The notes under the pieces: model-generated
The model's input: only the letters and a program-made list of their open reading frames with translations
What the model was told of the DNA's origin: nothing
Database searches by the model: none
From: Branchinecta lynchi
Taxonomy: Eukaryota; Arthropoda; Branchiopoda; Anostraca; Branchinectidae
Assembly (NCBI GenBank): GCA_023053575.1
Contig: JAKZAP010000016.1
Coordinates: 21,532,030-21,596,029, forward strand
Direction: 5' to 3'
Length of the DNA stretch: 64,000 bases
Position numbers and translations under genes: made by a program
Shown: in pieces, positions 19,643 through 30,362 of the stretch
Position numbering within the stretch: position 1 is the first letter of the stretch
How the letters are laid out: each line of letters begins with the position of its first letter

Positions 19643-21680
19643 ACCGCTTTATCAGGCAGTGCTCGACAAGACGCTTCAGAAGATCACTGTACCATATAGT
19701 CTCCTACAATCCAGCGTGCAAAGGAATAACCAGGAAACGAAAATACAGGTTAATGCCTTCTGTGCTGAAATCACCCACGCACTACTAACCGCAGAAAAGG
19801 CTGCTATTCCCGTCAGGAAAATTCGTAAAGATACTGAAATCCCTGGGTTCTCAAAGAATCAAGAGCTAGTGAAAGCATGTCAGGATGCTAAGTTTTGGTT
19901 CTCTGTGTGGAGGGAAAGCGATCGCCCTAAATCCGGTGTTTTGAATTGTCTCCGTGTACACACAAAACGTAAATTTGAGAAAGCCCTCAAGCAGCATCGC
20001 ACAAATGTGAAAAATGAATATGCGGAGAAGATAATCAACGATCCAAGTCGTTTATGGAAAGACCGCGTGAAAGATCGCCAAAACACGCCAAAGTCAATGC
20101 CTTGTGATCCCAGCGACTGGCGAGCATACTTTACGAGCGAATTTAGTGCCCCTGATCCCAGTGTAGCTAGACCTTATACCGAGCAACTTGAATCTGTGCT
20201 ATCAAATTCGAGCTTTCCGAACTTCACCGTATCTGTTTCGGATGTAACTGCAAATGTATTTAAGCTGAAAAAGAAAAAATCGCGCGGAGTTGACGGTTTG
20301 TGTGCACTTCACCTTATGAATGGTACTTATCTTTTGTATGAAATGTTAACATTATTGTACCAGATCATATTCGTCGTCGGTATTGTACCCGACGTTTTCT
20401 GTACAGGACAGCTTACGCCCATCCTGAAAAAAAGGGAAGCCAGCTAACATTTGCTCCTCGTATCGCCCAATTACCGTGTCGCCAGTTTTATGCAAGCTTC
20501 TTGAAATGCTTATATTGTCGAATGTTAGACACTGTTGCCAAATGCCAAACCACCAGTTTGGTTTTACAGTAGGTCTTGGTTGCGCTGACGCTCTTTTCGC
20601 CCTTGCTGCTATTTTGTCTGATTCTGAGGCAACGGGTGACCCACTAGTTATTGGTTCTTTTGATGTAAGCCGGGCTTTTGACTCGTCAGTGCATGCGCAG
20701 ATCCTTCTAGAAGCGTACAAACAAGGGCTAAATCTGTGTATTGTTAGAGTTTTATATTACATGTACAATAACCTTAAAGCGCAAATCAAAATACCTTCAA
20801 GTCCGGCCGAATCCGTTGTTGTACCGGTTCTTAAAGGGGTAAGGCAAGGCTCAGTTGTGTCTCCGAGTTTGTATAACAATAGTGTTTTGCCAGCACAAGC
20901 CCAGGTAGCTACGTCTTGTGTTTCAAAAGGGATTGATGTTTCGTTGATGACATATGCTGACGACCTGCTTAATTTGAACAGGTCTGCCGATCGACTATCG
21001 AAGAATTTTGACGTGTTGAATAGGGAATACAATAACGTAGGTTTATCGTTTAATGTGTCAAAATCGGCTGTATTGTTTTTCAACGCGGAGTATTGCGAAG
21101 AAGAAATTTCTTTAGGCGATTCAGTTGTGAAACCATCTGAGAGTATTACTTACCTTGGTTTACCAATCGGTCGAAGCCTCCACTCCACTGCAACGCTGCT
21201 TGTACGACACGTAGAGGCGAAAATCCGGATTGCGTACGGGTCAATTATTGGTAACAGACATCGGTTCTGCCGTAGATACCTCGCGTCGCTGTATAATGCC
21301 ATTGCTCTTCCACATGTACTGTATATAGCACCTTTTTGGAAATACTTGTCGTCCGCCCAGTGTGCAAAAGTAAGGGTTCTGTTTTTTCGATTCGCGAAGT
21401 TCCTTCTGAGACTTCCCCCGTGGACGAGGAACTCCTATATCATGCGTACGTACGGTGTATCCGATCCAACAGTTTGTGTTAACCGTGTCGTTGAGAATTT
21501 TCTGGAAAAGGCTAAGGGAGGAGCGAACCCGTGGCCAGTAGTTTTGTTTATGTACATAGTGTGTAAATACTGTTGATGATGTTCCATAGTGTGATTTCTC
21601 TTTTCTTTTTCATTTTCATACTCCGTTCCTAATTCCTTGTGAATTTTCGGGTAATAAAATTACTTACTTACTTACTTACT
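19643..21680 (+). mobile_element. Non-LTR retrotransposon with (TTAC)n tail
   Basis: A plus-strand LINE fragment encoding reverse transcriptase ends in AATAAAATTACTTACTTACTTACTTACT. It is 5'-truncated because the frame is open at its left edge with no ATG. It lies inside the hAT MITE; a few bases of target (GGT) seem to be missing and I see no clear duplication. The tail resembles that of the LINE at 220-2370, although the proteins differ. Confidence 0.8.
19650..21576 (+). pseudogene. LINE reverse transcriptase with one frameshift
   Basis: The first frame (to 20447) carries a coiled, basic segment and the RT-0 region KKKKSRGVDGL. The second (open before 20476 to 21576) carries SYRPITVSPV, the NHQFGF block, the FDVSRAFD block, GVRQGSVVSP, the catalytic YADD at about 20955, and ITYLGLPIG. 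The frames are separated by one base in the A7 run at 20427-20433, which could be a true lesion or a sequencing error. Endonuclease is absent. The family looks like a LINE of the Jockey/CR1 group; clade is not certain. Confidence 0.8.
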
Positions 21681-21785
21681 AAAGAAATATCGATATCGAT
21701 ATATCGATTATGGAATATCGAAAGTGAAAATATCGATATATCGATATATCGAAAAATCCAAATATCGCCCAACACTACCCTAAAC

Positions 21786-22422
21786 AACGTGATGGTGCTG
21801 ATGGCGGATCATCATCATCCAAACATCAAACAATGTCACAAAGACGACCAGAGACATGCGCCATCTATCTGCAATAACCTGAACTTAATGCCTAGATGGC
21901 GTATGTGTTTACACCTTGGTTGGGAGTGATAACGAAACTGGATGGGGCCCTCTTGAGCCACAACAGAAACGTTCTATGAACCTGTGCCCATTCCAAATGT
22001 GATGATTATTCTCGTTCTTCGTAGTTTGTCTCGACGTTTCAAAGCCTGTAGTCCCCAGGATCTCTTATTTCCATCCCACGCATACTAACACCAAAAATTA
22101 CCCTTCTCTACATATCCACCGGCCACTTGTCTTGACTTCCGGTCAGTCTTCCCAGAAACTGGAAACCCCATTACTGACCGTCGCTATGCCGGAACTATGA
22201 CCGGAAGGGCTGCTGGAAACACACCATTTCCGAGTCGTGCTCCATTGATTTAACTTTGTTCCCTGAATATGCATGAGTACAGTCGATTTTCAAGGGAAGT
22301 GTATGAAATTAATGAGACTGCGTTGATGACTGGGATATTGTCTCGTCGAAAGGAACAGAGCCTTAACTGCTGAACACACACTCAGGATTTACCCACCGGA
22401 TTTTCTTCACTTACATAATACA
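21786..22422. other. Non-coding spacer
   Basis: No gene or repeat boundary is recognised, apart from GATGATCATCATC-type simple sequence near 21805. Confidence 0.4.
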
Positions 22423-22690
22423 GAGCGTGTTCAAACCTTCTAACAATAGCAACTATTAGTTACTATACTTTCGTTCCAACCTTGTGAAAAAGTTACTATG
22501 CCAACCGTTCCAACCTAACTAACAGTAACTATTTGCTTACTGTGCTCGAGAGCGTCGATCTCTGCGATTTGACTGGCCAAATTAGCCCGCGGCATGATAA
22601 TTTGCCGAAAATAGAAAAGTGTGTTACAGCCTTGACGTTAAGAAGCCAGGATCCGTGACGTCATGCGTCGTAACTACTGGTAGTAGTATG
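22423..22690 (-). mobile_element. GAGCGTGTTC MITE, reversed decayed copy
   Basis: It starts GAGCGTGTTCAAACC and runs through TAGTTACTAT, CGTTCCAACCT and GACGTCATG in the order of the 52409-52634 element read on the other strand. The far terminus is not recognisable. Confidence 0.6.
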
Positions 22691-22939
22691 CAACAAGCTT
22701 CAGGTTTAAAAATCTCAAGGAATTTTGGTCCCTAGATTGTCTGTACAAGGCATCTAGCAGGAACTTACATCATGGCATACGTTATGTGTCTCACCGGTGT
22801 TCTTGCCCCTATGTGACCTTGATCGATTTTATCAACCCTACTTTATCGACCCTATGGCAATTTTTATGAAATTCGATTTAGAGGCGAGCGGCCGTCATGT
22901 ATTTACATTTATTTCGCGTTTCTAGGACCAAAGGTTCGA
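22691..22939. other. Short unassigned spacer
   Basis: Nothing supportable is seen here. Confidence 0.3.
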
Positions 22940-23901
22940 TGGGATCCCAAAATTTTAATATTTGCTCCAGACAATTCGATCTTGTAGATATTCGGTCCTC
23001 AACAGACTTCTGAAGTAATTTTACTTCTAAAATTAGGAAACAGATTAAAGCCAATGGTAATAATCGAAGAAGACCAAGTTCGTACTTGACGGTGCAACAC
23101 GGATACGCCAGCTGAATTTCACCAAGTTCAGATATATTCATATATCCATTTTGCGCTGAAAAATATTTGGATATGGATTTGGCATATGGTTTAACCCATA
23201 GCCTACGTCGTATCTCCTTCCTTCCTCCCAACTTCCGGTTTCTGTCGGATTCCGGACAAACTACTTTTCTAGCAAAAAACTAAAACCTCTAATCAACTTC
23301 AGATTAAACTTTTACTTTTAAGAAATTTTCCTGCCTCAGCCGGATTCCGAGCGACCTATGGGTCCGGTGAGAAAATGATTGTCATATACGAATTCACCAT
23401 GTCTTCTTACCCAAATCGAACATCTTATCAAATTTAAAGAAGGCTTTACTTTAAGCAAATTCTCGGTTTTTGGCCGGATTCCGGTCGAAACTAATTGTCC
23501 GGCGAGAAAATAATTTTCATATTCGGACACGTCTCCTTGTCCCTAAACTGAACCTCTAATCAACTTCAGATTTAACTTTTACTTTTCACAAATTTTCCGG
23601 TTTTCGCCGGATTCCGGGTGAACTATTTGTCCGACGAGAAAATAAAATTCATATTCGGATTCAGCATGTCTCCTTATCTCTAATCCGACTATTTCATTAG
23701 CTTTTAAAAAATATTTGTTGTTTCCCTGAATTTCAAACCCCTCCCCCACCCCTAAATATAGAGCTACATAGCCCAAAGAGTCCTCATGATCGAAATATCT
23801 CAACCCCTTCGAGATTCACCGTACTAACAGACGGACGGACGGACAGACGGACAACTTTTGCGATGTCATAGGTATCCCTCCACTTACGTTTTGGGATCCC
23901 A
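22940..23901 (+). mobile_element. ~1-kb repeat bounded by TGGGATCCCAAAA, copy 2
   Basis: It has the same organisation as 10638-11629. Both ends carry the palindromic TGGGATCCCA, and internal ~134-bp repeats containing GGATTCCGG recur at about 23322, 23456 and 23589. It ends with the GACGGACGGACAGACGGACAA block and ACTTACGTTTTGGGATCCCA. Homology to other copies starts slightly outside, at GACCAAAGGT, so the true left border may be about 20 bp upstream. Confidence 0.65.
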
Positions 23902-23926
23902 AAAACCACGAGCCACGATCCCACAG

Positions 23927-24278
23927 TAGTGTTGGGCGATATATCGATGTTTTCACTTTCGATATTCGATAACCGATATATTGATATCGATATTTCTTTA
24001 CCATGTTTCGCTACAGGATACGTCTCGTTTCGCCAAAATCTAAGAACAAAATTGTCGTTAAATTGCATCTTGCATCATCTCAAACTTCAAATAACTACGA
24101 AATGAATTACGGAAAACATATTGCTCCATTTTCGGATATATAAATATAGGTTATGTTGGATTATTTACAATAATTATGAACGAACAAATATCGTTTTCGA
24201 TATCGATATTTACGTTTAGATATTCGATATCGATATTTGGTCCGATATGTAGTTACCGGTATCGAATATCGAACACGA
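23927..24278. mobile_element. hAT-like MITE with ATCGATATCG-rich ends, intact copy
   Basis: It begins TAGTGTTGGGCGATATATCG and ends in a slightly mutated counterpart (GAACACGA). It is flanked by TCCCACAG and GCCCACAG, an 8-bp duplication with one mismatch. The interior matches 19356-19642 and 21681-21777 in reverse orientation. It therefore serves as the empty-site control for the LINE insertion there. Confidence 0.8.
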
Positions 24279-24289
24279 GCCCACAGGTA

Positions 24290-24916
24290 TACCGGTCAGT
24301 TAGCCACCTGTTCGCTGCCCTCTTTAATTTCATGGAACCACATCCCTGTTCCTTGAGCTGTTCCTATTGTATCTGTTATTACAAATATTGTCATTATTTT
24401 CCAGTTTAACAGACATCAGAGGACTAACAAAGAAACCACGCCGCCACTTAAAATGGCAGCGTATTAACTTACAGCCAACAAATAAAAAACAGATTGAAAT
24501 TAATATTGCTTAAAGAAGGGGGAAAGGTTGTGATAGCAAGAGATATATTATTGCAGATTTTTGCTTGTAAAATTGGCTTATCGGTAAATTAGTTTATGAA
24601 CGCACCGTCACAGGTTATTTTCCTTCTTTTTACTTGGTAGTTCTTTTTCACTATTATAACACTGACGGTGTAACCAAGCAGAAACTTACATAATTTAGAG
24701 TAAGCTTTTCCAATCTTCTACCCATGCTATTTTTTGGACTTCTTTATTCATTTTTCTAGGACTACCGTTTATTCTCAACCACTAGAGTTTAATTTTCTTG
24801 GAATTTCGTTTCATAGACTGTATTGTAGTCCTTGACTTGACTTACGTTGTTGTTATCATGATCGATCTCGTGACTTGTCAGGTGCTTAGGAGCAAAATTC
24901 GCTGAGAAGTTTTAAG
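24290..24916. other. Non-coding spacer
   Basis: AT-rich sequence without recognisable genes or element ends. Confidence 0.4.
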
Positions 24917-25058
24917 CAAGGCCGTATCCAGGGGGGGGGGGACATACAAAACTAATCATTTTTCTAGGCTTTTCCCTCTGATCTATGTTTTTTTGTACAT
25001 CTTTATCCGATCCGCAGGCAATCCCCCCCCCCGAAATAAATTCCTGGATATGGGCCTG
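24917..25058. mobile_element. hAT MITE, 142 bp, copy 3
   Basis: The ends CAAGGCCGTATCC and GGATATGGGCCTG are inverted. The duplication GTTTTAAG is perfect on both sides (24909-24916, 25059-25066). It belongs to the same family as the copies at 16583 and 17006. Confidence 0.88.
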
Positions 25059-25093
25059 GTTTTAAGGCTCCGTTTCCAGGACAATGTACATTT

Positions 25094-25772
25094 TTAAAGC
25101 ACGATGGACACTTCTAATTCTTTATTTTGTATTAAATGCTTCACAAATAAACATTTCCGACTTCCTTTAGAAGGCGCTATGAAAATCGACCGTTTTCTTG
25201 TTATCCCTTGTCTTTACCTCTCTGGCATTTCGGCGATCCAAATCTTAGGAGCTGGGATACCGTGGCAGGAAATTCAAAAACTCACAGCAACGCTTGACAG
25301 AAAAGGATATATTTGAGATGTCACCAATAAGTCAAGCCGCAGATACAGTTTACCTGATTGTTCTAGTGTCTCATCAGAAGTTCCATATTTTAAGTGCCTA
25401 TTAAAAGTTTTTCTTTGTGGAATAGCGTTGTGAAGCTTGATTAACTTGCTTTATAAAATGTACCAGAATATGCAATAAGTTGATAAAAAATACCATAGCT
25501 ACAAAAATCATTGAAAAACAAATAGCCTATTCATATCTGAATTATACAAGCTGATTTATGCATAAAATAAAGATCTACTAAGTGTTATAAGAAACATCAC
25601 TTTTATCTGTCTCCAAGCTAGTAAATTGAGCATGTACTGGCCCAAAATATTACGCTTTGAAATATCACAGAGAGGAAACTGTTGAAAAAGCTGCTGAGCT
25701 AGGGGGTAAGCATTGTTCCTAGGTTGTTACAGAGTGGGATTGGGGTAGTTTGATGTGCCCATTGAACTTTAA
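25094..25772 (+). mobile_element. TTAA-flanked MITE, copy 2
   Basis: TTAA lies at both ends (25094-25097, 25769-25772), with inverted ends AGCACGATGGACAC and GTGCCCATTGAACT. It is the reverse orientation of the 13.5- and 46-kb copies. It contains the shared 70-codon frame at 25104-25316 on the plus strand. Confidence 0.7.
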
Positions 25773-25870
25773 GCAAAAGAAAAAGAAAGGTCATCTTGTA
25801 ATGTGTATTAATTAACCTGTTGACATTTTACTGTACTTTGCGAATGTTTCATAATATATTGACCTCTTCT

Positions 25871-26107
25871 AGCTTTAAAGGACCTGTCTTACTTATACAA
25901 TTTTCTCACTTGCCGTGTTTTGCTACCTTCGATGTGTATCACGCTGTCTACGGTTGTCTGCGAGAAGTAAGTCAACGGGTCTCGGAAAAGGCTTTAAACA
26001 GGCAAAACCGTGGGTTATTTGTTGATTGCACAGCCTAGTTTTAAAGTATTCAACTATTTCAAATATTGTAAGTTGAGTAGTGAGTAGTGTGAGGGGTCCT
26101 TTAAGCT
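25871..26107 (+). mobile_element. AAAGGACC-terminus MITE, copy 3 (short)
   Basis: AGCTTTAAAGGACC and GGTCCTTTAAGCT form inverted ends. The interior is a deleted version of the 14.6- and 17.3-kb copies and keeps CTTCGATGTGTATCACG. Non-coding. Confidence 0.65.
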
Positions 26108-26672
26108 ATTTCGGAATTGAACTTGATTGGTCGATTGAAACAAAGGAGAAACCCTAAGTAAGTTAACCCTAAGGAATTTCGTTTCATGGAATGTACTGTA
26201 GTCCTTGACTTACGTTGTTGTTACCATGATCCAGCAGAAAAGGCATCTGAGACCAATCTCGTAACTTGTCGGGAGCATACGACCAAAATTCACGGAGAAG
26301 TTTTAAGCCTCCATTACCAGGGCAATGTACATTCCATCGAGACCAATCCGGCATCTAAAGTATTTCTTCTCGGCAGAGTTGTACTATTTAGACAGATCGA
26401 ATGAAGAGTCGGTTATGGTTTTGGTTAGATAGAAGGAAAAGTTCCGCTATTTATGCATGCTCTGCTGGGTCTGAGACAGGTCTGAGATACTGATAATCTG
26501 AGTGTTTCTGTTTGACAGGCGGCAGTTTTGCATTGACCGGGAGCTTAAAATGTCGAAAGCGACCAATGTAAGTTGTCTGAATTCTACCCCAGTTTAACTG
26601 TGATAAATGCATAAATCTTAGCCTAGGTTGTTTTTGCTTGATCAAACATCTGTTCCCAAATTTCTTGCACAG
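26108..26672. other. Non-coding spacer
   Basis: No gene is recognised. Parts near 26185-26340 resemble 24800-24920 (phrases CTTGACTTACGTTGTTG and CGGAGAAGTTTTAAG/GCTGAGAAGTTTTAAG), so it includes another repeat. Confidence 0.4.
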
Positions 26673-27345
26673 AGCTGCAGTCTAGTACACTAGCCCCATT
26701 TCAGGCACGGTGCTCAAACGTCTAGCACCATGCCTGGGTGCTAGACGTTCAAGCACTGTACCTTGGATTTCGTGTATGGTGCATGGATTTCAGTATACAG
26801 TGCATACAGAAAAAAACACAGTTTCTGTCATCACAACTGAGTACTGGCTCGGACAGGGCTGAAATTACTACTATGAATTCGAGAAATCAACGACAATCCT
26901 TTATATATTTTTCACAACAAAAACAAAAGGGCTCTAATGATGATGGAGATGAAAAACCTAAGAGCACCCTATGTATTTTCCCTATCTATTCCCCAAGAGT
27001 CAATATTCTGGTTGGCTGCTAGGTAGAGAAAGCTAAGGCACAGGACACTTTGCATGCAAAGTTTTCACATCTGTCATCAGCCAAGCCCTTTTGTTTTTGT
27101 TGTGAAAAATATATAAAGGATTGTCTTTGATTTCTCTAATTCATGGTAGTAATTTCAGCCCTGTCCGAGCTGGTGCTAAGTTGTTATGACAGAAACTGTG
27201 TTTTTGATGTATGCACTGTATACTGAAATCCATGCACCATACATGAAATCCAAGGTACAGTGCTTGAACGTCTAGCACCCAGGCATGGTGCTAGACGTTT
27301 GAGCACCGTGCCTGAAAAGGGGCTAGTGTACTAGACTGCAGAGCT
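26673..27345. repeat. Long foldback (inverted repeat), ~0.67 kb
   Basis: The left arm from 26673 (CTGCAGTCTAGTACACTAG) to about 26940 is matched in reverse by about 27080-27345. It has few mismatches and a loop of roughly 150 bp. Each arm also contains its own hairpin, GTGCTCAAACGTCTAGCAC with GTGCTAGACGTTCAAGCAC. It encodes no protein that I can recognise. It could be a foldback transposon or an RNA-hairpin source. Confidence 0.85.
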
Positions 27346-27496
27346 GTAACGTAATTGTTAGGTTTTTGTTGCCTGATCAAGAAAAAGAGATATAGTCAAA
27401 TGGCCTCTTGGGGACACCACCATTCAGCTATTTTAAGATTGATCAGTTTATATCTAAATGAAATGTATGTAGCTGATTATACTATATTACCAAAAG

Positions 27497-27945
27497 TTCG
27501 TAGCCAGTTAGTTGGCTACCGTACTCTTTGTGTCCCCTATACAAACAAGCTCAGTAGTCAACTAGTTGGCTACACTTGTCCCCCCAGAAACACTCTCAGT
27601 AGCCAAGTAGTTGGCTACACTTGTCCCCCCAGAAGCACTCTCAGTAGCCAACTAGTTGGCTACACTTGTACCCCCAGAAACACTCTCAGTAGCCAACTAC
27701 TTGGCTAGACCTGTCCCCCCAGAAACACTCTCAGTAGCCAGTTAGTTGGCTACACATGTCCCCCCAGAAACACTCTCAGTAGCCAGTTAGTTGGCTACAC
27801 TTGTCCCCCAAGAAATACTCTCAGTAGCCAACTAGTTGGTTGCACTTGTCCCCCCAGAAACACTCTCAGTAGCCAACTAGTTCGCTACACTTTTCCCCCC
27901 AGAAACACTCTCTGCTACACTGGTCCCCCCAGAAACACTCTCTGG
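27497..27945. repeat. 45-bp minisatellite built on a 20-nt palindrome
   Basis: About nine units are spaced 45 bp apart (unit starts at 27552, 27597, 27642, 27687, 27732, 27777, 27822 and 27867). Each has a version of GTAGCCAACTAGTTGGCTAC, a perfect palindrome, followed by ACTTGTCCCCCCAGAAACAC. Because 45 is divisible by three, an artefactual repetitive ORF runs through it. Confidence 0.92.
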
Positions 27946-28689
27946 ATATCCCATTAGTATTGCAACCAGATTTTGACTGACCCATATTTTTTTGCTAGTA
28001 TTTCGACTGACCCGTAAGTAGGTTCTCAGTTTAGGGGAGACCAGGGTGCCTTCGGTCACGGGGTGCCTCCGGTCACCTCCAATAACTCTTGTCCTGTTTC
28101 CGTATTTTAATGTTAGGTGGCACTGGGGAGGTTGTTTGTCCAAGGCACATATTCAAAGCGAGCCTCTTGTACTGTAAGTTCGAAGCCATTGGGATTTTGA
28201 TTATGTGAGTTAAAAATATTCACTCCCGGACTCCTAGTCTGCACTAACATGGGTCTGTGATTTCAAAAATATTAATTTTTTGGCACTAGGTACCGGAACC
28301 TTAGTCATCGGAGATGGGTTCTGTAAGTTAATAATATTTGCTACACGATTCTAAGTTCATTATTGACGAAGTGTATGCGAGTTCGTAACTTTCAGTTTTG
28401 ACACTATCGGAACCTTAGCCAATAGACGTCTATGTCAGTGAGCTAGTCATTTTCAACCAAATAATTGTTGCTACCTCAATGTATGGGTTCCTGTACCATA
28501 GTGGATTTTCCCCATGTTATTTTGTCTAAGTCAGCTCTCATCCAAATTTTTCCGTGAGTTCTATATTCCAAGTAGGCACTACGGGAACACAAGCTCCAAC
28601 TATAAAGTTTCCGGTATCAGCTACTGGCTCCCTAGCTTCTGAGAACACAATTCTGTGAGACTATTTTCAATTTTATTTTTTTTTCAATT
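27946..28689. other. Non-coding spacer
   Basis: No gene. A G/C-rich partial palindrome with GGTGCCTTCGGTCACGGGG lies near 28048. The rest is unassigned. Confidence 0.4.
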
Positions 28690-29230
28690 TATTTAATAAT
28701 AAAGCAAAACATATCTGTCGTGGGCAGAGCCCAAATACGATGTTTTTGTAGTCATAAACAGAGATAAAATAAGTTGTCAACACATAATTAAAAGAAAATA
28801 AAAATAACAAGGCAGATAATGCTAAAGATCATTGTACTGCTTTACGAGGCTAGGAACAAAGCTTCTACTGTAGCGCACAGTGTTACAGTAGATTGGGGTC
28901 AGTTTGGGAACCTTTTCAGCCACTTCTCGGGGGGGACGAGACCTTACAGGAACAAAGGGTGGGGGAAGGAATGAACGGTACATGGGGTGCTGGAGAAGGG
29001 AGGAGCCAAAGTTGCGGCATAGTTTTCCGTGGCGGGAAGAAAGGGATTCAATTTTAAATTCTTTGAGGTAAAAAGAGTATGGTAGGGGGGAACCACCATA
29101 GACAATTTGCAGCGATCTCTTCTGAACTCGCTCTATTGCATCAGTTTCACCTTGGGTAAGAGCAAAGTGCCAAACCAGACAAGCATATTCCACTAACGGT
29201 CGAATTAAGTAGGCTACCGGTCGAGAAGCT
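28690..29230 (-). pseudogene. CR1/L2-like LINE 3' fragment
   Basis: The minus frame ending at 28822 encodes the post-RT C-terminal region: VEYACLVWH, then VQKRSLQIVYG, a leucine-rich connector, and a C-terminal stretch with RYSRSFVPSLV. This order is typical of CR1/L2-type ORF2 ends. The RT core is missing. The 3' untranslated part runs to about 28690, where A-rich repeats begin on the minus strand. Confidence 0.75.
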
Positions 29231-29337
29231 GGTGCGCCTACTTAAACAGTTTAGGCTTGTCTAAAAGATTTTCTGGAAAAGCAGTTGTTGTTCTGGGTTG
29301 TGGCAAGTGTAGCAAGTGTCACTTGCTTGATTGACTA

Positions 29338-29780
29338 TCTTTAAAGCACAACTCTTACTAGAAATGATCTTTTCCCTATAAATGGATCAGAAAAAACGTT
29401 TTCGAAATAGCATTACTTTCCACCTGAAACTAGCGATTCTCTTGTTAGCGCTTGTCGATTATATCCAGACCTCCTGCTCTCCGACGCGGCAGCTGGGCGC
29501 AAAACGTTTGAAAACTGAATGTGCCTTTGGTTAAAAAGTGGGAAAACTAAGCAAATAAAAGGAGTAATAAACAGAAGATTATCACATCCTTATGTGAGAA
29601 AGAGTTGTCAGTGGACAATGAAGATTCCGGCAAACTTTGAGTGACGGGAAAAACCCTGCAAGGCCGAAAAAACTCTAAAAAGTAGTATTTACTAAACGAA
29701 ACAATGGAGAAAGCTTATAATTCCACATGGGAGCTAAGTATATCATAAAAGGCAGAAGTAAAGCAAGAGGGGTCCTTTAA
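29338..29780. repeat. Dispersed repeat CAACTCTTACTAGAAATGAT, copy 2
   Basis: It is homologous to 18098-18480 and bounded on the right by GGGGTCCTTTAA. The duplicated phrases include CTCTCCGACGCGGC and TTGAAAACTGAATG. Non-coding. Confidence 0.55.
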
Positions 29781-29875
29781 CATACAATTCAAGATACATC
29801 AAGTTGTATATAACTTATACTTACTGATTTCCTTTCTCTCATTGTGAAAACAGAGAGAAATTTGTTTTTTTCTAG

Positions 29876-30026
29876 ACAATTGGAAAGAAAGTATATGGGT
29901 GCTAGAAGAGTCATGGAGTCTCAGGAAATCGATAAAAAGCTTCAAGAAGAGAAAGTAACTGGGAGAAGAGTTGATCAGCATCACAAGTATACTCCTATAC
30001 TTTCAGAACGTCTAGTCTGTCTATGA
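29876..30026 (+). CDS. Possible terminal exon of an unknown gene
   Basis: After an acceptor with a long pyrimidine tract (TTTGTTTTTTTCTAG, 29861-29875), a frame of about 49 codons runs to TGA at 30024-30026. The translation is charged and helix-prone, with a basic LERKYMGARR start and a KKLQEEK segment. I do not recognise it. It lies 175 nt before IMP4 exon 1 on the same strand. It could be the end of an upstream gene, a 5' exon of IMP4, or a chance frame. Confidence 0.3.
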
Positions 30027-30200
30027 GTGTGGGTGGTGACATCTTTGAAAGTGTTATTTCCTTCGAAATTTTTGCAGTCATTTGCAGCCTGTGATCCTGT
30101 CATGGGTTAATTGAACAATACACTTTTGCATTTAGAAAATAGTAAGCCTGTTGGAAGATCTCGGCAATTGCGACTGAGCTTTTGCGTTTTTTCCTTACAG

Positions 30201-30321
30201 AATTGGCCACAGTTGAGACGTCAGGCTCGCTTGAGAAGGGAGTACCTTTACAGAAAAACAATAGAAGAAAGAACCAGGACAATCCAAGAGAAGAAGGATA
30301 GACTGAAAAGAGCTTTTGAAG
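30201..30321 (+). CDS. IMP4: IMP4 exon 1 of the visible set (N-terminal basic helix)
   Basis: IMP4 is a Brix-domain component of the U3 snoRNP (with MPP10 and IMP3) needed for early cleavages of pre-rRNA in the nucleolus. This exon encodes the characteristic basic start LRRQARLRREYLYRK and a charged helix with RTIQEKKDRLKRA. The acceptor is TTTTTTCCTTACAG (to 30200); a second AG at 30211-30212 would place the exon start exactly at LRR. The donor is GAAG|GTAAAC. The protein normally begins Met-Leu-Arg, so the start codon must lie on an unseen upstream exon. An in-frame ATG at 30111 would require retaining the apparent intron and is less likely. Confidence 0.88.
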
Positions 30322-30362
30322 GTAAACTTAGGCTAGGAAGTGCGTTTGAAAATGACGACTGA

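Larger units (their letters stand above)
19356..21777. mobile_element. hAT-like MITE with ATCGATATCG-rich ends, interrupted by a LINE
   Basis: The termini TAGTGTTGGGCGATA and TATCGCCCAACACTA are perfect inverted repeats. The 8-bp duplication CCCTAAAC flanks both (19348-19355, 21778-21785), which points to hAT. The subterminal parts are dense in overlapping ATATCGATATCGAT. The intact relative at 23927-24278 shows that the LINE at about 19643-21680 was inserted later, between GCGAAACAT and AAAGAAATA. Confidence 0.88.

Noticed and set aside
27355..27708. 117-codon ORF with a 15-residue repeat
   Set aside because: It is produced by the 45-bp minisatellite being divisible by three. Later units contain stops, and there is no gene context.
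27497..27945. CRISPR-like array
   Set aside because: The repeats are contiguous with no unique spacers, and the surrounding DNA is animal nuclear sequence with spliceosomal introns.
30111..30362. Unspliced 83-codon ORF as the IMP4 start
   Set aside because: The segment before 30201 is unlike IMP4 and is preceded by a good acceptor, and the end after 30321 runs past a clear donor into intron sequence.
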